From: Granulosicoccus sp045110475 | Lineage (GTDB): Bacteria > Pseudomonadota > Gammaproteobacteria > Granulosicoccales > Granulosicoccaceae | Direction of reading: 5' to 3' | Assembly (NCBI GenBank): GCA_045110475.1 | Contig: JBGCGC010000022.1 | Coordinates: 9,804 to 73,803, forward strand | DNA length: 64,000 nt | Position numbers and translations under genes: made by a program | Shown here: positions 35,267 to 43,400 of the stretch, piece after piece | Layout of the letters: every line of letters begins with the position of its first letter | Position numbering within the stretch: position 1 is the stretch's first letter | The notes under the pieces: model-generated | What the model saw: the letters and a program-made list of their open reading frames with translations, nothing else | Databases searched by the model: none | What the model was told of the DNA's origin: nothing

Positions 35267-35444
35267 CGTAAAGTACCGTAGAAGTATGTTTATGGAGCAC
35301 GTAGTGTACCCAAAGCCTGACATAATACTTGGCCTGAATAAGTCCACAGTGTGAGTTGCCTGTGCTACAGCATTGTGGCAGTGGGGTGTTTTCGCTACGA
35401 TGTAGACTCAAATTCTTAAACCTCCAGTCACCGGACCCTATTTC

Positions 35445-38400
35445 ATGTTCAGAGATTTCGAGAAGGCCCCAAGCAAGTCTTCCTATCAGTTGAAATTCAT
35501 CCTCGCGGCACTGGCATTGATCGCCCTGATGGCCGCCTGGATCGCGCGTTCCAATTCGAACCATGAACTGAGAAGTACGCAGGCAGAGCGCGAACAGGTT
35601 GTCGCGTTGCTGGACGCACGTAATCTCGAACTACAAACCGCGGAGCGTGACATAAGCAACCTGCGTATCGAGCAAGCGGCTCTGGAAGAGGCGATCGCAC
35701 TCAGTGAGGATGAGCTGGTCGATTTGCGTGGGCAGCTAACGACACTGGGCGCGCAAAGCACCGACACACAGGCGTTACTCGCAACTGTTACCGAATCCAG
35801 GACCTCTTTGGAAGGGCAAGTTACAGCGTTGTTGGATGAACTCAACGCCGCCCAGCAGAATCTTGTGACACTGGACGCTGAACGCTCTTCAGTCATTGGC
35901 GAACTAGAAGCGCAGATTGCCGATCTCAATGCTCAGCGAGACGAGCGTGTTTTGTCACTTGAGCAACAGCTTGCGCAATTTGACATTCAGGCCGATGAGC
36001 GGGTCATGGAACTGCAAACGCAAGTGGCGGCATTCGATTTGCAACGCGACGCGCGAGTACAGGTGCTGGAAGACGAGATAGAAATGATGAACGGCCGCAT
36101 AACAGATCAGGCCGGTACGATCCGCGAACGTGTGCAGAGCCTGCGTGCTGCTAACGTTCAGCTACAGGAGTTGCAAGCGACCTCCAGCTCTGCGTCACTG
36201 GATCTGTCGAACGCCCAGAGCAGCTACAACAGACTGTTGAATCTCTATGACACCGATGTTGCGTTGCTTAATTCAGAAATAGGCGACCTGGAAGCCCGCA
36301 AGGCGGCATTGGAAGCTGATATTTCTGCGCTTGATGCACGTGTGATTACGGTGGAGCAGGAGCTTGCGTTTACCAGTGGCGACCTTGAACAGACGATCGC
36401 TGCACTGGTTGAGAACGAGGCATCTCTGGCTGAAGCACAGATTTCACTGGAAAGTGTTCAATCCGAAGCGTCTGTGTTGGAGGATGAGCTGGCTTTCACT
36501 CGCGGCAACCTTGAACAGACGGTAGCCGCACTGGTTGAGAACGAGGCGTCCCTGGTTGAAACACAGATTTCACTGGAAAATGCTCAATCCGAAGCGTCTG
36601 TGTCAGACGATGAGCTGGCTTTCACTCGCGGCAACCTTGCACAGGCCGAGACAAAACTCGTCGATACCGAGCTGGTGCTGGAAGATACACAGATTGAACT
36701 GGCGCAGACCCGCGAAAACCTTGCCAGCACGCAGAGCGAGCTTGACAGTCAGAATCAGGCCCTTGCCGAACTCCAGACAGAGTACGCCAACACGCGGACA
36801 GCGCTCGAAGATGACATTGCTGCGCAAACGGCAGAGCTGGCCAGAATCGAGTCAGAACTCGCTGATGCCTCCTCCGGTCTGGATCTTGCCAAGGCCGAGA
36901 TTGCCGATCGAGACAGCAATCTGGGTGAGTTGAATTTTCAGGTACAGTCCCTCATGAGCGGGACGACACAACTGGATACCGAACTTAATTCACTACAAAC
37001 CTCTTACGACGCCGACGTTGTCCTGCTGAATGCCGAGATTGGTGATCTTGAGGCCAGGCGTCAGGCTCTGGCGCTCGAAGTTGATGCGTTAACGGATCAA
37101 ACCCTGACGCTGGAATCCCAAAAAGGTCAGCTTCAGCTAGCGCTGGGTGGTTTGCAAAACCGGCTTGATGATGTTCAGGCCAATGCGCGGGACGAGATCG
37201 ATTCACGGACGTTCCAGATTCAGAGTCTGCAGGCCGAGGTAGGCGACCAGACCGCCACTCTGGAAGGTCAGATAAATACGCTTTCGACGGAACGCGATGC
37301 GCTACTGTCACAACAGGATGTCCTGCAGGCGCAGGTGGGAACACTCGAGGCCGACCTGTCCAGCTTGTCAGCAGCTCAACAGAACCTTGAGGCCGAGCGA
37401 AATGCAGCAGCCGAAACTATCCTTTCTCTGGAGGCAGAGGTTGAAGAACTTCAGGCGACCATTGACCTGCAGGTTCCAGCCATTGCCGAATTGCGTAGTC
37501 GTAGTGCATCGATGGAAGAGGAGCTGGCTCAGGCCAGAATCAATGCCGTTGCCGAGCTGGATGCTGCCAATGGTCAGATTGTTGATCTGCAATCCGCACT
37601 TGATGCGCAGCAACAAACATCAGCGGATGAACTGGCGGTGGCAACTGCCCGTGTCGAAGAACTGGAAGCATCCATCGCGTCAAGTAATGAGCAACTGGCT
37701 ACTGCCAGCGCCGAGGTTGGTGAATTGCAGGCAACACTCGACACACAGACCTCTCTGGCGGAAGAACAGTTTTCCGAAGCCAATGCAACCATCGAGGAAC
37801 TTCAGGCCACCATCGATCTACAAGTGCCAGCTCTTGCCGAACTGCGCATGCGTAGTCAGCAGCTGGATACGCAGCGAGCCGAGATGGCAATGAGTGTAAA
37901 TAGCCTGACGTCGCAATTGGGTGAGGTGCAGTCTTCCGATAGCGCCGAGCTGGCCAACGCTCGAGAGCAAGCTCAGGAGCTTCAGGCAACTATCGATTTG
38001 CAAGTGCCTGTTATCGCTGAATTACGGGGTCGCAGCGCAAATCTGGAATCACAGGTTCTGGCGGAGCAGGCGCGAATCGCCGAGCTGCAGACTACGGTTG
38101 ATTCTCAGGAGCTGACACTGGAGGAGCTTCGTGCGCGAAGCAGCGAACTTGAATCGCAAGTGGTCAGCAAGGATGAGGAAATCGCTGAACTTCAGTCCAC
38201 CATTGATCTGCAGGTTCCAGCCATTGCCGAACTGCGCTCACGCAGCAATAACCTGGATGTGGAGCGCGCACAGATGGCTACGCAAGTAGGTGAATTGCAA
38301 GCGCGTCTGGAAACGGCAGAGTCTGCTGCTGCCGATGCCTCTGAGATGGATCAGTTACTGACGCAGAAAGCTGCGTTGCAACTTCGCCTTGGCGACTTGC

Positions 38401-40205
38401 AAACCTTGTTTGAGACCACTGCTGAGGCAACCGACGGTGCTGTTGCCGAACTGGCGGCCAGCCGCGAGCAGTTCGATACACAAAGAATTGAGCTGACGCA
38501 AGCGAATGACGAGCTGGAAGGGCAGATTGCAACGCTCGATGAGGCCAACGGCTTACTCAAGAATCGGGTAGATGTACTACGTGGTGAACGCGATGCCGCT
38601 CTGCAGCAACTCTCCGATCTTGAGACGGAGCAGGCCTCCCTGAATCAGCAACTGGCGCAACTGGAAACGCAAAATGCTGATATGACCGGACAGATTGAAA
38701 CGCTCGACGCTGACAGAGCAACGCTGATTGAACAGTTTGCCGTTCTGGAAGGTGATAAAGCGCAATTGCAGACGGAACTGGACGAGACCCTGCAAGCTGC
38801 GGCTACCGCACTGGAATCGAATAACGCGGTTCAGTTGCAGGCCAGCGACATATCGGCTGAGCTTGCGCAGGTGAGTGACGAACGCGATTCCCTGCAAGGC
38901 GAGGTAGGAGAGCTCGGCGCACAGGTCGAGGATCTGGAAGGCCAGCTTGCTGTGTCCGCCGAGGCCAGCGCTGCTGCTGATCAGGCCAGGCTCGAACTTG
39001 AGCAGCAAATTGCGGATGCACAGGGACAGGTTGAGACGCTTCAGGGAGAGCTAGCAGCCGTGCAGGCTCAGATCGGAGAGCTCGATACGCAGCTGACTGC
39101 GGCCAATGAACAAAATGCCACATTAGAGGCGGATCTGGCCACTGCTAACGAGCAACGTGCAGCGATGGAAGAACAACTGGCTGCCGCTGCTGCTCAAACA
39201 GAGGCACTCGATGGAGAGCTTGCGGTGTTGACCGAGCAGAACAATTCCCTGCAATCACAGCTTGCCGCTTCTGGTGAGCAGCAAGCTCTGCTTGAAACAC
39301 AACTGGGAACCCTGCAGACAGAACTCGATGCAGGTAACAACCAGATACAGACACTGCAATCAAGTATGGCATCCGATACCGGCGCGTTGAACGAGCAGCT
39401 TGCCTTCGTCAATGCAGAAAAGGCGACTCTGGAAGCCCAACTTGCTGAATCAAACGACGCTCTTGGCGCGATGGAACAAAGCGTTGCTGAAAATCAGGAA
39501 AGCATTGCCCGGCTTGAGGCGCAAGTTGCGGATGCCACAGCATCAACCGAGTCGCTGGAGTCACAGCTAACCGAGCTCAATGTTGCCAAGAACGATCTTG
39601 AGGCGCGTCTGGCCGAATCGGAAACCGGCGCCGAGGCACTGCGATCCGAAATTCAAGTGGCTCAGAGCACCGCCAGTGATCAGCTTGCACTGGCAGAAAA
39701 TCTGGCGGCGAAACTTGCTGAGGTTCAAGACCAGAGCTCTGATGTCGTGCAACGTGCTGCGGCCCTTAGCGAGGATATAGATGCCAGTTTGGCCGCTAAC
39801 GGTGTTGATAACGTGGATGTTTCGGTCAGGGATGACAACGGTGTGGTTATCAACCTGCCGAGTGGTGCGTTGTTTAATTCCGGTCGTGCACGTTTGAGTG
39901 CAGATGGAAGAAATCTGATGACTCGTGTTGCTGCTGCGCTTCAGGATGTTGACAACGACATTGTTGTAGAGGGGCATACTGACAGCATTCCGGTAACCGG
40001 GGATCTGCAAACGATTTTTCCGAGTAATTGGGAGTTGTCAGTAGCGCGTGCCGCGAACACGGTTAACTTTCTGGAGAACAGTGCCGGTGTTGGTGCAGAA
40101 AGATTGTCCGCTACAGGCTTCGGTCAACAGCGTCCTGTTGCACCGAACAACACCCGAGATGGCAGAGCGCTGAATCGCCGAGTGGAGATTGTCGTACTAC
40201 CTTGA
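35445..40205 (+). CDS. Giant inner-membrane-anchored coiled-coil protein with C-terminal OmpA domain
   Basis: 1586 residues. One membrane helix (about 18-35) follows a short cytoplasmic N-terminus. Some 1400 residues are heptad-rich coiled coil, high in Glu, Gln, Leu and Ala and almost free of Pro and aromatic residues. The last roughly 125 residues are an OmpA/MotB-like peptidoglycan-binding domain: LPSGALFNSGRARLSADG, VEGHTDSIPV, NWELSVARAANTVNFL and RALNRRVEIVV. Internal repeats: LQATIDLQVPAIAELRSRS-type motifs at about 669, 786, 846, 881 and 916, and ELAFTRGNLEQT blocks of about 42 residues at 305, 348 and 389. It is probably periplasmic and cell-wall bound. Function unknown; it is cotranscribed with ubiX. 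Confidence 0.85.
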   Translation: MFRDFEKAPSKSSYQLKFILAALALIALMAAWIARSNSNHELRSTQAEREQVVALLDARNLELQTAERDISNLRIEQAALEEAIALSEDELVDLRGQLTTLGAQSTDTQALLATVTESRTSLEGQVTALLDELNAAQQNLVTLDAERSSVIGELEAQIADLNAQRDERVLSLEQQLAQFDIQADERVMELQTQVAAFDLQRDARVQVLEDEIEMMNGRITDQAGTIRERVQSLRAANVQLQELQATSSSASLDLSNAQSSYNRLLNLYDTDVALLNSEIGDLEARKAALEADISALDARVITVEQELAFTSGDLEQTIAALVENEASLAEAQISLESVQSEASVLEDELAFTRGNLEQTVAALVENEASLVETQISLENAQSEASVSDDELAFTRGNLAQAETKLVDTELVLEDTQIELAQTRENLASTQSELDSQNQALAELQTEYANTRTALEDDIAAQTAELARIESELADASSGLDLAKAEIADRDSNLGELNFQVQSLMSGTTQLDTELNSLQTSYDADVVLLNAEIGDLEARRQALALEVDALTDQTLTLESQKGQLQLALGGLQNRLDDVQANARDEIDSRTFQIQSLQAEVGDQTATLEGQINTLSTERDALLSQQDVLQAQVGTLEADLSSLSAAQQNLEAERNAAAETILSLEAEVEELQATIDLQVPAIAELRSRSASMEEELAQARINAVAELDAANGQIVDLQSALDAQQQTSADELAVATARVEELEASIASSNEQLATASAEVGELQATLDTQTSLAEEQFSEANATIEELQATIDLQVPALAELRMRSQQLDTQRAEMAMSVNSLTSQLGEVQSSDSAELANAREQAQELQATIDLQVPVIAELRGRSANLESQVLAEQARIAELQTTVDSQELTLEELRARSSELESQVVSKDEEIAELQSTIDLQVPAIAELRSRSNNLDVERAQMATQVGELQARLETAESAAADASEMDQLLTQKAALQLRLGDLQTLFETTAEATDGAVAELAASREQFDTQRIELTQANDELEGQIATLDEANGLLKNRVDVLRGERDAALQQLSDLETEQASLNQQLAQLETQNADMTGQIETLDADRATLIEQFAVLEGDKAQLQTELDETLQAAATALESNNAVQLQASDISAELAQVSDERDSLQGEVGELGAQVEDLEGQLAVSAEASAAADQARLELEQQIADAQGQVETLQGELAAVQAQIGELDTQLTAANEQNATLEADLATANEQRAAMEEQLAAAAAQTEALDGELAVLTEQNNSLQSQLAASGEQQALLETQLGTLQTELDAGNNQIQTLQSSMASDTGALNEQLAFVNAEKATLEAQLAESNDALGAMEQSVAENQESIARLEAQVADATASTESLESQLTELNVAKNDLEARLAESETGAEALRSEIQVAQSTASDQLALAENLAAKLAEVQDQSSDVVQRAAALSEDIDASLAANGVDNVDVSVRDDNGVVINLPSGALFNSGRARLSADGRNLMTRVAAALQDVDNDIVVEGHTDSIPVTGDLQTIFPSNWELSVARAANTVNFLENSAGVGAERLSATGFGQQRPVAPNNTRDGRALNRRVEIVVLP

Positions 40206-40915
40206 ATAACGATACGGAAGCCCCGGACGTCAGCGAGCTTGACCGAGCTGACGCACCACTAGCACCAGACGGGGTTTCCGATAACAACGCAAATGGGATT
40301 GCCGGTTATCGCAAGACCATTTGCGTTGCAATGACCGGCGCGTCGGGTATTCAGTACGCACTAAGGCTCATTGAATGTCTTATCAAGGCGAACTGCGAGG
40401 TCTATGTCCTCATGTCCAAACCGGCTCAGATAGTCATGGGTATGGACACTGAGATACCGGTACCCTCGCGCACCGCAGATATACAAAAGCAGTTCTCGGC
40501 CATGTATGGCGCAAAGGCCGGACAGCTAAAGGCCTATGGTCAGCAAGAGTGGACATCACCCGTTGCCAGTGGTTCGGGTGTACCGGATGCTATGGTTATC
40601 TGCCCATGCACCACAGGTACTCTAGCTTCAGTTGCGGCAGGCACCTGCAACAACTTGCTGGAAAGAGCAGCAGACGTGGTTATCAAGGAAGGCAGGAAGC
40701 TGATTGTCATGCCACGTGAGATGCCTTTTTCCCTTATTCATCTGGAGAACATGCAGCGACTTGCCAGAGCGGGTGTTGTTATCATGCCGCCGAACCCGGC
40801 GTTTTATAACCTTCCCAAAACCGTCGATGAACTAATCGACTTCGTGGTTGCCCGTGTCATGGATCAACTGGAGGTTGAACAGTCACTGATGCCACGTTGG
40901 GGTATAGAGGAGTAG
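40202..40915 (+). CDS. ubiX: UbiX-like flavin prenyltransferase
   Basis: 237 residues. The core begins at about 40 (KTICVAMTGASGIQYALRLI) and includes SGSGVPDAMVICPCTTGTLA, NNLLERAADV and LIVMPREMPFSLIHLENM, all UbiX signatures. It makes prenylated FMN, the cofactor of UbiD decarboxylases in ubiquinone synthesis. The first 38 residues are an acidic extension beyond the usual start, but no later start codon is available before the core. The TTG start overlaps the coiled-coil gene's stop by 4 bases, implying translational coupling. ubiD is not in the window. Confidence 0.92.
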   Translation: MNNDTEAPDVSELDRADAPLAPDGVSDNNANGIAGYRKTICVAMTGASGIQYALRLIECLIKANCEVYVLMSKPAQIVMGMDTEIPVPSRTADIQKQFSAMYGAKAGQLKAYGQQEWTSPVASGSGVPDAMVICPCTTGTLASVAAGTCNNLLERAADVVIKEGRKLIVMPREMPFSLIHLENMQRLARAGVVIMPPNPAFYNLPKTVDELIDFVVARVMDQLEVEQSLMPRWGIEE

Positions 40916-40920
40916 CGACA

Positions 40921-41499
40921 ATGCAATTGCCCTTGTTTCCGCTTTCAAGTGTTGTACTGCCTGGCGGGCTCATGCCGTTACGATTGTTCGAGCGGCGCTA
41001 TATCGATATGGTAAAAGAGTGCTTTCGCAATGGCAGTGGCTTCGGTATCTGTCTTATCAGAAACGGACGCGAAGCAGGTCTGCCTTCAGAACCTTTTCCG
41101 ATGGGGACAACAGTATCGATTATTGATTTTGATCAAGGTGCTGATGGCCTCCTGCAAATTACCGCACGAGGCGAAGAGGAATTCAAGGTGCTTACCTACA
41201 CCTCCAACGATGCTGGCCTGATTATTGGCGACGTGGAGATACTGCCGCCAAAGGAGGTCACACCCATGGTGGCAGACTACGAACTACTGGCGAAAAAACT
41301 GGAACTGATCCTGAGCTACCTCGAAACTGATACCCGATTTGAGGATCAGCAATTGGATGATGCTGACTGGGTCTGTCATCGCTTGCTGGAGGTACTGCCG
41401 CTGGAGCCAGACGCCAAGTATGAATTACTGCAAATGCCTACCAATGCGGATCGTCTGCAAGCGCTGAGTGGCCTGCAGATTGAAATCGCCGAGCGCTAG
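40921..41499 (+). CDS. Lon N-terminal-domain-like protein (LON substrate-binding, COG2802)
   Basis: 192 residues from ATG 40921, chosen because GGAG lies 9 bases upstream; the frame extends 8 codons further. MQLPLFPLSSVVLPGGLMPL, RLFERRYIDMVKEC and ARGEEEFKV are the pattern of free-standing Lon N-domain proteins, which lack the ATPase and protease parts. Function is unknown, presumably binding protein clients. It begins 5 bases after ubiX. Its TAG stop is formed by the CTAG end of the following repeat element. Confidence 0.87.
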   Translation: MQLPLFPLSSVVLPGGLMPLRLFERRYIDMVKECFRNGSGFGICLIRNGREAGLPSEPFPMGTTVSIIDFDQGADGLLQITARGEEEFKVLTYTSNDAGLIIGDVEILPPKEVTPMVADYELLAKKLELILSYLETDTRFEDQQLDDADWVCHRLLEVLPLEPDAKYELLQMPTNADRLQALSGLQIEIAER

Positions 41500-41706
41500 C
41501 CTGGACTATTCATGAAACGCCTGATTCTTCCACTGGAAGGCCAGCCCCGCAGACCCTTTTTCTGTAGCTAATTCTGAGAAGGAGCGGAATACAGACTGTA
41601 TTGCCGACTGAGCAGGATTCGCTACAGGAAAAGGGGATGCGGGGGCCGGCCTTCCGGAAGAATCTGGACTGGGCGTCCCCGTGGTTTCATGAATAATCCA
41701 GGCTAG
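41496..41706. mobile_element. 211-bp MITE-like full-length hairpin element (family B)
   Basis: Terminal inverted repeats of 23 bp (41496-41518 and 41684-41706; CTAGCCTGGACTATTCATGA to TCATGAATAATCCAGGCTAG, one mismatch). The arms go on pairing inward (GATTCTTCC/GGAAGAATC, GGAAGGCC/GGCCTTCC, CTGTAG/CTACAG) to an apex AATACA-GAC-TGTATT (41589-41603), so the whole element can fold as one imperfect hairpin. The right arm has an extra roughly 20 bases containing TCTGGACTGGGCGTCCCC. No reading frame is carried. It exactly fills the gap between the Lon-like gene and argA. A 44-bp relative lies at 2685-2728. Confidence 0.8.
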
Positions 41707-41710
41707 GAGC

Positions 41711-43105
41711 TCAGAGCAGTACTTTCTGGTAAATTTTCGAATTACGTTGCCTGTTATAGCTAGCTCGTTGCGGTTGGGGCAGGTCGTCGGCTGCAGTTTC
41801 GGAATATCCTCGTTCGACAAACCAGTGTCCGGTGCGGGTGCTCAGAACTCGGGTAGCGGTGAACCCTTGCTGTCTTGCGTGAGCTTCCAGATGACTAAGT
41901 AGTTGATCAGCGCGACCTTCGCCCCGATATCTTGGGTGCGTTGCAATGCAAGCGATCTCCATGCATGCCGATAGCTCATCCGGGTACATAGCGGCACACG
42001 CGACAACCATGCCGTCTCTCTCGCTGACAACGAAATGCTCTATGTCCAGCTCTAGCTGTTCTCGCGAGCGGTTAATTAGTGTGCCATTTGCTTGCAGAGG
42101 CTCGATGAGCTCGATAATGCCCCGGACATCCAGAATGGTGGCTGGTCGAATGTGCTCCCAGCGATTGGCTGTCACCAAAGTGCCACTGCCATCCCGGGTG
42201 AACAATTCGCTCAGCAAACTGTTGCGATCACCACTGTGCAGTAAATGCACACGCTCCACGCCACTGCGACAGGCTCTGACAGCTTCCGGGATGACGCTTT
42301 CAAGTTCACTGTCACCGGTAGACTTGAGCTCAGGTCCAGCTAAGTGGCCTGTTGCTTGCTCGGTCTGGAGTTGTTCCAGCCTGGGGGCGCTGGCTTGACG
42401 TAGCATTTGTCCCTCCTCATCTACAGGCAGCTCATCAACCAGAAAAACCAGCTTGTCTGCCTTGAGGGATATGGCAACTTCGGCCGCCAGCTCATTGACC
42501 GTGACATTGAAGACGTCACCGGTCAACGAATACCCGAGTGGCGGAAGCAGTACCAGATGCCCTGCATCCAGTAGCGTCGTAATAGCCGTTGAGTGGATTT
42601 CCCTGATAGAGCCCGTGTGCTGGAAGTCGACACCATCGTGGACGCCGAATGGCTGGGCAGTGACATAGTTGCCGGACGACACTGACAGTCTGGCACCTGC
42701 CATAGGTGTGTTGGGTAGACCCATCGACAGTCGCGATTCAAGCGTATTGCGGGTTATGCCCGCCGACTCGATGATGGCGTGGAGTGCGCGCTCATCAGTT
42801 ACCCGACGCCCATCGACGATAGCGCTTGGAAAGCTGTCTCGCGCCAATGCCTCGTCAACCTGAGTACGAAGGCCAAAGCAGACGACTAACCGTAAACCCA
42901 AATGGCTTAATAGTGTGAGGTCATGAGTAAGTGTTGGAAGCAGATCGCTACGCAACCATTCGCCGGGAAGCGCCAGCACAAGCGTCTTGCCCCGGTGGGC
43001 GTTTATGTAAGGAGAGGCAGCGCGGAACCAGTCAATCACGGTATCCAGTGATGTTGATGCCTGATTTTCCAATGCTGTTTTTGTCTTGCCGTGGGCCTTG
43101 CTCAT
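41711..43105 (-). CDS. argA: N-acetylglutamate synthase, kinase-like/GNAT fusion
   Basis: 464 residues from the ATG at complement 43103-43105 (MSKAHGKTKTALENQ); the frame continues 46 codons upstream to a TTG, but that part is not family-like. The N-terminal amino-acid-kinase-like domain (about 40-300) includes GKTLVLALPGEW, VVCFGLRTQVDE and LLPPLGYSLTGDVFNV. The C-terminal GNAT domain (about 310-455) includes IACIATHPRYRGEGRADQLL and HWFVERGYSE. It makes N-acetylglutamate, the first step of arginine synthesis, and is normally arginine-inhibited through the kinase-like domain. Convergent with the Lon-like gene; it shares arginine supply with carAB. Confidence 0.93.
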   Translation of the reverse strand: MSKAHGKTKTALENQASTSLDTVIDWFRAASPYINAHRGKTLVLALPGEWLRSDLLPTLTHDLTLLSHLGLRLVVCFGLRTQVDEALARDSFPSAIVDGRRVTDERALHAIIESAGITRNTLESRLSMGLPNTPMAGARLSVSSGNYVTAQPFGVHDGVDFQHTGSIREIHSTAITTLLDAGHLVLLPPLGYSLTGDVFNVTVNELAAEVAISLKADKLVFLVDELPVDEEGQMLRQASAPRLEQLQTEQATGHLAGPELKSTGDSELESVIPEAVRACRSGVERVHLLHSGDRNSLLSELFTRDGSGTLVTANRWEHIRPATILDVRGIIELIEPLQANGTLINRSREQLELDIEHFVVSERDGMVVACAAMYPDELSACMEIACIATHPRYRGEGRADQLLSHLEAHARQQGFTATRVLSTRTGHWFVERGYSETAADDLPQPQRASYNRQRNSKIYQKVLL

Positions 43106-43400
43106 GGCGGAGAACGGATCCGGTGTCGTTGGGAAGTCGGTATCAACTATAGTAAACCGGCAGACTGCAATTTGTGAAACTCGATTTGCGAACCGTGCTG
43201 TGATGATTTTCCTGCGCTTTTCCGCTGATAGAATCAGTTGCAATTTGTCATACGCAGCGATCTATCATGTTTTTTCAGTTCTTGTGGAACAGTTGTTGCG
43301 CACCTTAGTAAGCCATGCGGGTAATTCTGCCGGTGGTGTTAACGAATAACCTGTGTAATCTGCTTTGGCGGATAACCTATTTTTCCCTTGAGAATGCCCT

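Noticed and set aside
36535..36933. Alternative frames inside the coiled-coil gene
   Set aside because: Many long shadow frames arise from the repetitive, stop-poor coding sequence; the main frame has a clear start, membrane helix and OmpA domain.
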